Shown here one piece after another: positions 22,611 to 32,724 of a stretch of 64,000 bases of DNA; positions within the stretch are counted from its first letter, which is position 1, and each line of letters begins with the position of its first letter. The translations under genes and the position numbers were made by a program. The notes below the pieces were generated by a model. It was not told where the DNA came from. It ran no database searches and was given only the letters and a program-made list of their open reading frames with translations. This stretch comes from Sabellastarte sp. h YS-2021 (Eukaryota; Annelida; Polychaeta; Sabellida; Sabellidae): contig OZ024931.1 of NCBI GenBank assembly GCA_964017235.1, positions 106,348,221-106,412,220 on the forward strand, read 5' to 3'.

Positions 22611-23190
22611 AGTTTCATTACCAGAATCGACTATTTGTTTACAGAAGACTTCTAATAGTAGGTACTAAATCTCGCAGTTAATCGAATTTGGCCCAGATGT
22701 CAGAGGGTGAGTACTCGGGGCTGTGTTTTAGCACCCATCCAAGCCCTATTTGGTACACCCTGATTTTTCAGAAAATTGTGTTTATATGCAATATTTGTTA
22801 AGGGATGTGGTATTATATATTTTATTAATGATCTACTAACAAACTGGTATGCCTGGGCATACTAGCTTAAGGCATCTATGGTTATGCTGTGGCTTCCTCT
22901 GTTAAAGGGACAAGATTAAAGAGAGATATTATTCATCCCTAACTATGCATCTACATTTTATTGGTTACCTTTACCAACTAAAATAAAAAGTTAAACTATG
23001 GGACAAGAAAAAGACTGTTAAATCTGCAGTGAAATTCAGTTCTTGAACAAGAAATATATCTTAATCTTATTACCTTATTATACAATTTATATAAAAGTTA
23101 TATTAAACAATTCCACATTTCTGGATTTCCTCCCGGATTAACTTGGCACAACCTGATGGCTTTTTTAAGGGGCAATTATATAATGGCAGA
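22611..23190. other. Unassigned spacer
   Basis: AT-rich with no gene or repeat end recognised. Confidence 0.45.
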
Positions 23191-23194
23191 GGAT

Positions 23195-23660
23195 ATTTAT
23201 ACCATAGTGGTGTACCCAAAGTAGAATTCAGTGCTTGTGTATACCACGGTGGTGTACCAAGGTAGAATTTAATGCTTGCTTACACCATGGTTGTGTACCC
23301 AAGGTAGAGTTCACTGCTTGAATACACCACCGTGGTATACCCAGGGGAGAGTTCACTGCTTGCGTACACCACAGTGGTGTACCCAAGATAGAGTTCACTG
23401 CTTGCGTACACCACGGTGGTGTACCCAAGGTACAATTCACTGCTTGCATACACCACAGTGGTGTAACCAAGGAAGAATCTATTGCCTGTGAACACCATTG
23501 TGTTGTATCTAAGGGAGAATTTACACCTCACATACACCTTTCAACACAGTTGTGTACATAATGGTGGTGTACCCAAGGTAGACTTCATTCATTGCATATA
23601 CCAGGGTACAGTTTACCATTTGTGGAATTTATTTATTGTGAATACCACGATGGTGTATTC
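23195..23660. repeat. 41-42-bp minisatellite with a dyad in each unit
   Basis: About ten units with GTAGAATTCA/GTAGAGTTCA landmarks at 23221, 23262, 23303, about 23345, about 23388, about 23429 and about 23471. Each unit holds an imperfect to perfect dyad of the form TACACCAC-G-GTGGTGTA. Because the unit is short and stop-poor, both strands give repetitive peptide ORFs (23228-23537), which are not coding evidence. The last units are more diverged. Confidence 0.9.
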
Positions 23661-23679
23661 AAGGTAGAATAATTTGTCT

Positions 23680-24213
23680 AGATTTAGACTTAAATTTAAG
23701 AGTTTGGTCTTAAATTTTGTCAAAAGAATGGTAAGTCTGTGGTCTTAGACTTAGCGGATTTCACAAAGCAGCTAAGTCCATGAAATTGCTAAGTCAGTGG
23801 ACTTAACTTTAAGTCTGGGAGGTAGTGGGCTTAGATTTTGTAAAGACGACTTAAATATGGCTGCCATAAACTTTTCTCCACTTCAAAATTTGAAATGGCT
23901 GTAAATAAAGTATAATTACACAGAACACCTCTCTAAAGTAGTCTTTGGGAAGTTTATATGTGGTAATAAGGTTTTCCATTTCAAAACAGCCTGTATCCTT
24001 AGATAAAATACATCAACTGAAGGATATATGGCACCAATATTATATTTTGAATAGATCTAAAAGGTCACATGACACAGAAAACCACTGTGGTTATTTGATA
24101 AGCTTGGACTTAGCTTTAAGTCCCAGACCTAGCTAAGACCAAAGTCTTAGATTTAAGTCCCTGACTTAGCCAATAAAGGGACTTAGTTTAAGTCCTTTAG
24201 TGCAACAGGCCCT
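23680..24213. mobile_element. MITE-K copy, left end missing
   Basis: Aligns throughout with 26156-26738 but starts about 25 bp inside the left terminus, directly after the minisatellite. The right end reads TTTAGTGCAACAGGCCC. No transposase. Confidence 0.65.
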
Positions 24214-24418
24214 AGGAGTATTTTCCTGTGTTGTGTGCACATAACCACTTTGTAATATTAATTTTATACATTTCATTTACAACTCTATCAATATAGCAGT
24301 GACCCCACATGGTAAAACATGTGGAATTTACCATGGGGAGACCTGAGTGGTATTTAGAGGGACTGGTAAAGAATTCTGATAAATATTGGCTTAAAACTGT
24401 CATGTATATAGTGACTTC

Positions 24419-24729
24419 CTACCAGTAAACGCCATCATACAAGTGAAGGCCCGCCTTGTATTTCTTTGTTAGAAGTCAAGGATAAATGCTTCATTATGTC
24501 TACAAAATAGGTGTTGACTGGTATTTCTGGTTTGCCATAGAACGGCTGATAATAGAGACAAATTGCTAAAATATAATACTTTCTAAGAAATATTGCACAG
24601 TATAGTGGAAGTATTAATTGTGGTGCATGTCATTTGACAATTTGGTCATAGAAGACTAAAATACAAGTGGTCATATGTCAATATAATTTAAGTTCAAAAT
24701 ATTAACTTCAGCATGGGCATTACTGGTAG
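24419..24729. mobile_element. MITE-T (311 bp) with CTACCAGTAA termini
   Basis: Left end CTACCAGTAAACGCC (24419) and right end GGGCATTACTGGTAG (24715-24729) are imperfect inverted repeats. A second copy (25293-25583) and a relic (8471-8700) share the interior. Non-coding; superfamily not determined. Confidence 0.55.
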
Positions 24730-24821
24730 AAAGCCACAAAGGAGCTAGTGACCTTTATAATATAGATGTCAGCGGGCATACTGCCTTGCTACCAATTATT
24801 GCTAGTTACCACCTATCATTA

Positions 24822-25170
24822 AGGCTGTGACTTCGTTAGAGAAACGACATCAGGTATTCATCTCGAAAGAACTGATCTGAATTCGGGTAACTGTGTTTTA
24901 GTTGTCACCCAGTGGAAGCAGAAGAGAAACAAACATGGCGGATGATGTAAACAAAATGTTACGAAAAATAATGTTCAATATCTGCAATAAGGAAAATTAT
25001 ATGAAAAACTATTAAAACTAATACTATCCGTTAAAGAAATCTGACAGTATGCCAAGGTCTGTCCAAGTATTTCATTGATTTAAGCTATATTTTTTCGGTT
25101 ACCCGCTTCGCCAGTTTGTAGTCGATTTCTAAAGGAATTCAGATCGTTTTCGGGTAACCTATCACAGCCT
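24822..25170. mobile_element. Nested MITE with TA target duplication
   Basis: Terminal AGGCTGTGA ... TCACAGCCT flanked by TA on both sides (24820-24821 and 25171-25172), consistent with a Tc1/mariner-type non-autonomous element. Removing it restores the host element's subterminal sequence (compare 55608-55640). It contains AACATGGCGGATGATGTAAA, a good translation-start context that closes within 26 codons; no function is claimed. Confidence 0.55.
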
Positions 25171-25292
25171 TACTTATCGCCACCAATAAATAAAATATTT
25201 ATATTTCAATACGGCTGATTCAATAATTGTCACATATTTTAAAAGCAAATAAAAATGCATTTATTCTACAAATTTGTTCCATTATTGGCTTC

Positions 25293-25583
25293 CTACCAGT
25301 AAACCCCCGACTACCAGTGAACGTCCGCATAATATTTCTTTGTTAGAGGTCAAGGACAAATGCTTCTATTTACCTACAAAATGGGACTTCACTGGTATTT
25401 CACATATGCGGTAAAACGGCCGATAATACTAGTTACATTATTAAAATATAAAGTTTTGAAATAAATGTAGCAACCTGCACCTGAATTCATCTTTTGACAA
25501 TCTGGTGACAGAAGAATAAAATATAAATCTTTTTATATAATTTAAATTTAATATATTTACTTCAGCATGGGCGCTTACTGGTT
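25293..25583. mobile_element. MITE-T second copy
   Basis: CTACCAGTAAACCCCC at the left and GGGCGCTTACTGGTTG at the right. The interior (TTTCTTTGTTAGAGGTCAAG, CACTGGTATTTC, ACGGCCGATAATA) matches 24419-24729. It lies inside the TIR element 24779-25721. Confidence 0.5.
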
Positions 25584-25721
25584 GAATGCCACTAGTGCTA
25601 CAGTAACGTTGGAGACATCTCTACGTACTTTATTTTCAAAATGATTATTTGCAAAGTTATAACCATTTTAATTCTACCTGGCAATAACTGGTACCCGCCG
25701 ATTATTGGTAGCAAGGCAGTA

Positions 25722-26155
25722 CAACTGATTCGAACAATTTTGCGCTACGTGAGCAGTACTGTAACGGGCGATAATTGGGCTACCTTAGCATTTTGGTAAT
25801 TCGATGTGTCAGTTATTATCACAACTTCAGCATTCGTCGAAAAGTGATGCTTAAGTTGAATGTCTACACCACTCAGTCTTTATCTGATAATTTAAACGTT
25901 GCTTTACTCTCTTTACTCTTAGAAGAAAAAAAATGGCACACTCTAAATCTCATAAAAGAAATAGCCTCCTTATGCGGGATTTTCTTGATATCCGCAAATG
26001 TCACACATGTGAACCTCTGTAACATAAACCCCCTCGCATGTTTAAAGTATACTTGTCCCTCTAGACTATTGGATAATGTTCATTCATGTACCTTTAGATT
26101 ATTCTACAAATGCTCGAACGGGTCATTCTATTCTGTTCTGAACTTTTATGCCCAG
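25722..26155. other. Unassigned spacer
   Basis: A plus-strand ORF at 25775-26218 (147 codons) runs into MITE-K and has no recognised motif or supporting context, so it is not annotated as a gene. Confidence 0.4.
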
Positions 26156-26738
26156 GGGCCGATTTCACAAAGGAACTTAAGTCCAGATTTAGACTTAAAT
26201 TTAAGATTTTGGTCTTAAATTTTGTCAAAATAATGTTAAGTCTGTGGTCTTAGACTTAGCAGATTTCACAAAGCAGCTAAGTCCATAAAATGCTAAGTCA
26301 GTGGACTTAACTTGAAGTCTGGGGGGTAGTGGGCTTAAATTTTATAAAGAGGACTTAAATATTGCCACCATAAACTTTTCTCCACTTCAAAATTTGAAAT
26401 GGCTGTAAATAAAGTATAATTACACAGAACACCTCGCTAAAATAGTCTTTGAGAAGTTTATATGTGGCAACAAGGTTTTCCATTTCAAAACAGCCCTTTT
26501 CGTAGATAAAATACATCAAATGACGGATATATGGCACCAATATAATATTTTGAACAGATATAAAAGGTTACATGAGACATAAAACCACCGTGGTTATTTG
26601 ATAAGCTTTGGCTTAGCTAAGTCACCTTTGTGAAATCCATTTTAAGGCCCAGACCTAGCTAAGACCAAAGTCTTAGATTTAAGTCCCTGACTTAGCCAAT
26701 AAAGGGATTTAGTTTAAGTACTTTAGTGAAATTGGCCC
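26156..26738. mobile_element. MITE-K, most complete copy (about 583 bp)
   Basis: Ends GGGCCGATTTCACAAAGGAA and CTTTAGTGAAATTGGCCC are inverted repeats. The interior is a run of AGTCTAAG/CTTAGACTT-type short repeats on both strands, so much of it can fold. Copies at 6353, 23680 and 37664. No convincing target duplication, so the superfamily is open; the termini are compatible with a Harbinger-type MITE. Confidence 0.65.
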
Positions 26739-27120
26739 AGAACGCACAATGGCGAATCTATGCAAATATCAAATTCGTCATTGTTGTCAGTCAATTCCTC
26801 TTTGTTCTCCCATTGTCTTCACCCTCTTCATCTTTCACCACCCTGCTACGACAACAAGCTGATCTTCAAAACTATTGCAGCAATTTGCATTTTTTCATGT
26901 TTCCAGTCAGAATTCACCACAATGAGTAGCTACTTCCTTTATGCCGTACCCTAGCTTCCATAAGCTCCACCCACTTATTATATCGTTGATAGGCTCTGAC
27001 AAAGCCATTTGAAAAAGACAGCAAATCACCATGAATTTTCAAGAAAAATAAACAAAACTTAAAAGGGAGAATGTAATTTAAAGATAAACTCTTGATAATA
27101 AATATTTATTTTATTATTAA
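26739..27120. other. Unassigned spacer
   Basis: No supported gene. Two overlapping 64-67-codon ORFs lack motifs. Confidence 0.45.
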
Positions 27121-27132
27121 CATTTATGTATG
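27121..27132 (+). repeat. LINE target-site duplication, left copy
   Basis: CATTTATGTATG here is repeated exactly at 31839-31850, immediately after the poly(A), and fixes both ends of the LINE. Confidence 0.85.
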
Positions 27133-27714
27133 GTTTCGACTTATTAGATGTGCATAAAATATCAATAATGGGAAGTTACCGCAGGCTGTAAAGTATGGAA
27201 ATAGTGTTAATTATGACCAAGAAATTTAACAAACTCAACACATTGTTAAATACACAAGTACTTAAGTACAAAATATCAAAGAAAATATGACATGTCCTTT
27301 TGACAGGTTTAAGTTACCAGATGCCTGAATTTTTTTATTTTTTTTTTATTTTTTTTATAATTTTCTAAATTTAAAAATTTTTTTCCATTCCTTCCGTCTT
27401 ACCTCACCAAAACCAATGTGTCTTGGGCTATCAGACACCATAATGTACAAATGTATATATATTTATATTGTTTGTCTTTTGTTGTTATATAGTCAAGTTC
27501 TTTCTTTTTTTAAAAATTCCTTCAGTACAGCAAATTTGGTTATTAGAACCATCTATGGCATCAGTGCCTTGTTCTTTGAAATGCATAATAAAAATTGGAA
27601 ATGTCAAAAAATACAATACAAGTGTTGTTATGGCAGTTGCATGCTTCCATTTGGCTTTAGTGTGATAGTGATTGATATGGATTGTAAATTTTCTTGTAAA
27701 AAATTCTTGCAGAG

Positions 27715-30700
27715 ATGCCAAAAGATGTCATGAAAATCATAAGTTTGAATTGCAGAGGGTTACGAAATAAAGTAAAACGATATGACATCATTAACTATCT
27801 AAAAGACCAAAATGCACAAATAATATGTCTTCAGGACACACACTTAATCGAAACTGACATTGGGGATTGTAAACAACTGTGGAATGGGGAAATTATTTTA
27901 CATGGACAAAGTACAAATTCAAGGGGGGTTGCAATTTTACTAAGTAACACATTAAATTATACTACAAAAAACATGATCAAGGACAAGGAGGGAAATAAAA
28001 TAGTACTTGATATACAGGTTAATGACCTTAACCTTAAATTGATTAATATATATGGTCCAAACAAAGATGAAGTAAGTTTCTATAATTCTTTAAATCAGAA
28101 TTTAAATGATAATGAGCAAGATTATATACTTTGGTGTGGCGACTTTAATATGACCTTGAACCCTGAACTAGATAGTTACAATTACTCAAATATCAACAAT
28201 CCAAATTCACGTTGTGTCACCTTAGATATTATAAAAGATCATAGTTTATTTGATCTGTACAGGCATTTTCACCCAGACACAAGGCGTTACACCTGGCGCA
28301 GATACAAACCCCTAAAACAAGCCAGACTTGACTACTTCATAGTATCAGAGAGTGTAATAGATTTAGTCGAAAGTGTAAATATTAAACCTGGCTACAGAAC
28401 AGATCATTCTATGTTAGAGGTAAATATTTTACAAAGCAAGTTTACAAGGGGAAAAGGAGTGTGGAAATTTAATACAAATTTATTACGAGATCAGGCCTAC
28501 TTAGAATTAATAAACCAATGTATAAAGGATGAGGTGATAAAATATGCTGTTCCAGTGTATAATATGCAATCTATAAATACAATCCCAGAAAATGAGCTAC
28601 AAATAACAATATCTGAAAATCTGTTCCTTGAAATGCTGTTCCTTCGTATTAGAGGGGAAACTGTACGGTATTCAAGTACAAAGAATAAACTGGAGGTCTC
28701 ACGTGAATCTGAGTTGTTATCCGATCTAGAAAAACTTGAAAATGAAGAAGACATGGCAGATAGTCACAACAAAATAAACCAAAAACAATATGAATTGTTG
28801 GAGATTAGGGAAAAGAAAATGAAAGGACACTATGTCAGATCTAGAGCGCAGTGGTTACTAGATGGGGAAAAACCTACCAAATTCTTCTGTTCGCTTGAAA
28901 AGAGAAACTATATAAATAAAACTTTAAAACGAATCAAGAGGTATGATGGCACTTATATTACCAAACAAAAAGACATTTTGACTGAATTCCAAATGTATTA
29001 TAAGAAATTATTCAAATCTTATGACAATCAACTTGAAGACTTAAACCTTAAACATTTGTTCTGTGACACTGAAATTAACAAACTTAATGAATCACAAGCT
29101 AAATCTCTTGAAGGAGAGCTTCAACTTGAGGAGTTGAACACAGTTTTAAAAAATATGAAACACAATAAGTGTCCCGGCATAGATGGCTTACCAGCTGAAT
29201 TCTTAAAGGTTTTTTGGAATAGAATTAAATTTTGGGTTCTACGAGCTTTAAACTACAGTTTCAGAAGTGGCACAATGCCTTTGTCATTGAGACAGTGTAT
29301 TATCACTTGCCTGCCAAAGCCTGGAAAACCAAGGGATTGTATTGGCAATTGGCGTCCTCTATCAATGCTATGTGTTGTTTATAAATTAGCTTCAGGAGCA
29401 ATAGCCAATCGAATAAAACCATTTTTAAACTTTTTAATCAATAATGAGCAGACAGGTTTTGTGCCTGGCAGATTTATAGGTGAATCAACTCGACTAATAT
29501 ACGATATAATGCATTATACTCAAAAGGCACAAATACCAGGGCTCCTCATCCTCATTGATTTTCAAAAAGCTTTCGATTCGATATCTTGGAATTTTATATA
29601 CAAGACTTTATCTTTTTTGGGCTTTTCAAATGAATTTTTGAAATGGATAAAATTATTCAATACTGAGATTAAAGCAACAGTATTACAAAGTGGTTTCATG
29701 TCTGAATTTATTAGCATTGGCCGTGGTTGTCGACAAGGGGATCCCATTTCCCCTTATTTATTTATTATAGCAGCTCAGATACTAAACCTTCTTATAATCA
29801 AAAATGTAGAAATAAAAGGGATCACTATAAAAGACTGTGAATTCAAAATATCTCAATTCGCAGATGATACCACACTCATATTAAATGGCTCACGTGAGTC
29901 CATGGTAGCAGCTTTAAATACTCTTGAACTTTTTGGTAGCATATCAGGGTTGAAAATTAATACAGATAAAACCAAGGTAACTTGGATTGGTAAAAAAAGA
30001 TATTCTCAAGATCAACTAATTCCAAAAAAGTTTGAGTGGAATACTACAAAATTTGACCTGCTAAGACTAAAATTTTCAGTAGATCTGTCTGAAATGCTTG
30101 ATCTTAATCTAACAGAGAAAATAAATCAAATAAAAAGAGAAATATCCATTTGGAGTAAAAGACACTTAACTCCATTAGGAAAAATAGTGGTGGTCAAAAC
30201 AATTCTTTTATCCAAGTTAAACCATTTGTTTTCAAGCTTACCTACACCAACTAATTCTTTATTGAAGGAATTAAATGATAATTTTTTTAAATTTGTGTGG
30301 TCAAATAAACCAGATAAAATAAATAGGGATGTAACAATTTTAGATCATTCAATGGGAGGACTGAAAATGACACACTTGCAGTACTTTCTGGTGGCTATAA
30401 AGGCCAGATGGATAAATAGACTGATCAGTAAATCCTCCCCATGGACAAAATTATTCCAACTAACAATCCTTTGGGACTTAAGACGACTTACAGACTTTGG
30501 GCCTGACTACAGCAATGCTATACAAATGAAAACAAGTAATATATTTTGGTTAGATGTCCTTGCTGCATGGAAAAAATTAACAAAGGAAAAACAAATAAAT
30601 TCCAATTTACAAATTGCATCAAGTCATCTTTGGTACAATGAGGATCTATCAGTTAAAGCTATGTTTTACCCGAAATTGTATTCTAAAGGAATAATAATGA

Positions 30701-31530
30701 TTTCTGATATAATAGACAATGAGGGAAAGGTTCTCACAAGCCAGAAATTGAAAGATCGTTACAATCTGGATTCGTTGAATTTTTTAGATTACCTTCGTTT
30801 ATCAACTGTTGTCCATAAATTTATTAACAAACATAAGCATGGAGATTATAATAAAATAATTGGCCCTATTATGCCACTGAATTATTGGATACTCAAGAAT
30901 AACGACACCAGCGGTTTTTATAAAAGTTTACTTGTTAAGCATCAAAATGACCATGTTGCAAGAGGCAAATGGGAAAATGAATTAAATGTTACAATCAATA
31001 ATCAAATATGGAAACGTATATTCCAAATTTGTCATGGGTCAATTAGAGACAATACATATAAATGGTTCCAATTAAGAATTTTGTATAGAATACTGGGAAC
31101 AAGGTCATATTTATCTAAAGTAAATATCAGTGAAGACGCTAGATGCTTTAGATGCAGAAATGAAATGGAAAATATAATTCATATGTTTGTCCTTTGTCCG
31201 AAGGTAAAAGAGTTTTGGAACCTAGTTCTAACATATATCAAAAGTAAGGTCACAACAACATTGTCACTTACACCTTTTAATATTATATTAGGCTATACTT
31301 TAGCGGAGTTCAATCAGCAACCCATCAATACAATTCTTCTTGTTGCTAAAAAATATATATTTGAGTCTTCAAATAAATGTCAAAATCTTAATCTAAATGG
31401 ATTTATCCATCGATTACATCAAGTATACTCGGAACAAAAGTTGTTAAGTCAGTTATATCATAAAGAAACTTATTTTAATAAAATTTGGAAAAAGTGGCAA
31501 CCACTTATTGGTCATTTACTTTTAGTTTGA
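27715..31530 (+). CDS. LINE polyprotein: APE-type endonuclease plus reverse transcriptase (1271 aa)
   Basis: Encodes the enzyme for target-primed reverse transcription. The N-terminal APE-type endonuclease (about residues 6-235) shows SLNCRG with N12, LQDTHL at 39-44, GDFN (D143, N145) and TDHS (D230, H231). The usual catalytic Glu of LQET is Asp41 here. A linker precedes the reverse transcriptase, with PGIDGLPAEF from residue 487, a QTGFVPGR block, IDFQKAFDS, GCRQGDPISPYLF and the FADDT box at 715-719 (D717, D718). The C-terminal region has a CX2CX8HX4C finger (C1144, C1147, H1156, C1161) and a basic tail. Length and order fit ORF2 of the Tx1/L1 group. The first ATG at 27715 gives the full endonuclease; a second in-frame ATG follows five codons later. 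No frameshift or stop. Confidence 0.93.
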   Translation: MPKDVMKIISLNCRGLRNKVKRYDIINYLKDQNAQIICLQDTHLIETDIGDCKQLWNGEIILHGQSTNSRGVAILLSNTLNYTTKNMIKDKEGNKIVLDIQVNDLNLKLINIYGPNKDEVSFYNSLNQNLNDNEQDYILWCGDFNMTLNPELDSYNYSNINNPNSRCVTLDIIKDHSLFDLYRHFHPDTRRYTWRRYKPLKQARLDYFIVSESVIDLVESVNIKPGYRTDHSMLEVNILQSKFTRGKGVWKFNTNLLRDQAYLELINQCIKDEVIKYAVPVYNMQSINTIPENELQITISENLFLEMLFLRIRGETVRYSSTKNKLEVSRESELLSDLEKLENEEDMADSHNKINQKQYELLEIREKKMKGHYVRSRAQWLLDGEKPTKFFCSLEKRNYINKTLKRIKRYDGTYITKQKDILTEFQMYYKKLFKSYDNQLEDLNLKHLFCDTEINKLNESQAKSLEGELQLEELNTVLKNMKHNKCPGIDGLPAEFLKVFWNRIKFWVLRALNYSFRSGTMPLSLRQCIITCLPKPGKPRDCIGNWRPLSMLCVVYKLASGAIANRIKPFLNFLINNEQTGFVPGRFIGESTRLIYDIMHYTQKAQIPGLLILIDFQKAFDSISWNFIYKTLSFLGFSNEFLKWIKLFNTEIKATVLQSGFMSEFISIGRGCRQGDPISPYLFIIAAQILNLLIIKNVEIKGITIKDCEFKISQFADDTTLILNGSRESMVAALNTLELFGSISGLKINTDKTKVTWIGKKRYSQDQLIPKKFEWNTTKFDLLRLKFSVDLSEMLDLNLTEKINQIKREISIWSKRHLTPLGKIVVVKTILLSKLNHLFSSLPTPTNSLLKELNDNFFKFVWSNKPDKINRDVTILDHSMGGLKMTHLQYFLVAIKARWINRLISKSSPWTKLFQLTILWDLRRLTDFGPDYSNAIQMKTSNIFWLDVLAAWKKLTKEKQINSNLQIASSHLWYNEDLSVKAMFYPKLYSKGIIMISDIIDNEGKVLTSQKLKDRYNLDSLNFLDYLRLSTVVHKFINKHKHGDYNKIIGPIMPLNYWILKNNDTSGFYKSLLVKHQNDHVARGKWENELNVTINNQIWKRIFQICHGSIRDNTYKWFQLRILYRILGTRSYLSKVNISEDARCFRCRNEMENIIHMFVLCPKVKEFWNLVLTYIKSKVTTTLSLTPFNIILGYTLAEFNQQPINTILLVAKKYIFESSNKCQNLNLNGFIHRLHQVYSEQKLLSQLYHKETYFNKIWKKWQPLIGHLLLV

Positions 31531-31794
31531 TATTTCGTCTAGGTATTATGTTTTTTTTTCTTGCTTTATTTCATTTTTCTGTCACACAGAAGACCTTGTG
31601 GAGTTATGCAATTGCAAAAAAAAATCAGTTGTTATTTTTCTATTTAAAAGTATATAAAATAGCAAAAATGTTGACCTTGTTGTCTTTGCAATACACTGCA
31701 CTTGTAAATAGATCTGATGGAGGGTTTGCCACTCTCGCCCTCCCAGATTCTTTTGCACTGATGTGATAAAAGGGTGAATAAAAAGTATATTGAA

Positions 31795-31838
<44 letters not shown>
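31531..31838 (+). other. LINE 3' UTR and poly(A)
   Basis: AATAAA at 31777-31782, then TATTGAAGGT and 41 A from 31798. The run is long enough to still be slipping, which supports recent insertion. Confidence 0.8.
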
Positions 31839-31839
<1 letters not shown>

Positions 31840-31850
31840 ATTTATGTATG

Positions 31851-32700
31851 ATACAAATATATTGACATTAAAATTATTTATTTTTATTTTGGTGTTAAAC
31901 AGGACCACAGACGAATGGCCAAACTTGGAAGTAAAAGCAAAGTGGCAAAATAAAATAGACATATCAGTATATGTTGCCTCACCCTCCATTTCAGTATATA
32001 AAAAGTGTATGAACAAATATGTATGTTACAACACCAGACAGGTTATTTTTTAATAATACAACAAAAAATGATTAAATCATTTTAGAGGCGATCAGTATGT
32101 CAACATGCATACCAGGAAACAAAATGGGGCTCGTTATAAAACTCGGAACTGGAGTTGGAGCGTTACTTGGAGTCGCAGCTCTACTGCACCTTTTTACCGC
32201 AAACCTCCTCTAATTGGATGTGTGTCTTGTGCAATATTTTACTGTCACCACACCTGCAGTAGTACTGCCTTATCGCAATATTTACAACAAATAAAATATC
32301 AAATGCTGGTACTTGTACACCCATAAAATGATGAAAACGTGAGGCTACGATGGGGTTTCTAACAATATTTTACAAATATCTAATCCAGCAATATCTTACT
32401 GTCACCGCACCTAATAGTGCCGTCTCAAAATATTTAAACAAATAAAATATCAAATGCTGTAAGTATCCAAAGGCTTGTTGGCTTTGAAGAATAGGGGAAT
32501 GGGGAATTAACTGTGACATTTTGATAAAATTTGTGCGAAGTAATTGCAACAATTGGAGACAATTGGCGAATGGACTGCCATCTCTGCACCAATTAGCAAA
32601 GAGAGGTGGCAAATTGCAATGAGGATTGGAGAACATTCTACAAGGGCACAGAGGGAGCTACCAATGAGCTACCATCTTTGGAGAATGTCTGTGAACTTGT
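31851..32700. repeat. Left flank of the Harbinger genes, with a roughly 165-bp duplication
   Basis: TTACTGTCACC(A/G)CACCT plus AACAAATAAAATATCAAATGCTG occur near 32240-32300 and again near 32395-32455, so two units of about 160-165 bp. No ORF of note. No terminal inverted repeat of the Harbinger element could be fixed. Confidence 0.5.
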
Positions 32701-32724
32701 AGTGAACTGCTGGAAAATATATAC

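Larger units (their letters stand above)
24779..25721. mobile_element. TIR element (943 bp) with nested insertions
   Basis: The 33-bp termini (24779-24811 and 25689-25721) are inverted repeats that agree fully over the outer TACTGCCTTGCTACCAAT and diverge inside. The interior holds a MITE (24822-25170) and a MITE-T copy (25293-25583). The same terminal motif, ACCAATTATYGCC plus GGTACC, bounds the element at 55586-57422. No ORF. Confidence 0.55.
27133..31838 (+). mobile_element. Intact Tx1/L1-like LINE insertion (4.7 kb)
   Basis: Bounded by an exact 12-bp duplication. Layout: 582-nt 5' region, one 1271-codon ORF, 268-nt 3' UTR with AATAAA (31777-31782), and an uninterrupted run of 41 A (31798-31838). 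Intact ORF, pure poly(A) and perfect duplication indicate a recent insertion. The 5' region holds no ORF1 with zinc knuckles, so this is either a single-ORF lineage or a 5'-truncated copy whose break fell upstream of the ORF. Confidence 0.85.

Noticed and set aside
23228..23537. Cys/Thr-rich and Val/Tyr-rich repetitive peptides on both strands
   Set aside because: Both strands and several frames are open because the 41-42-bp unit lacks stops; this is a minisatellite and not a gene.
24822..25170. Host gene start at AACATGGCGGATG
   Set aside because: It lies within a MITE with TA duplications, and the frame closes after 26 codons with no downstream exon seen.
25775..26218. 147-codon ORF as a gene
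   Set aside because: Its last part is MITE-K, it has no motif, and its composition is not coding-like.
31798..31838. Poly(A) as the end of a processed host pseudogene
   Set aside because: It follows the 3' UTR of the LINE and is bounded by the LINE's own target duplication.
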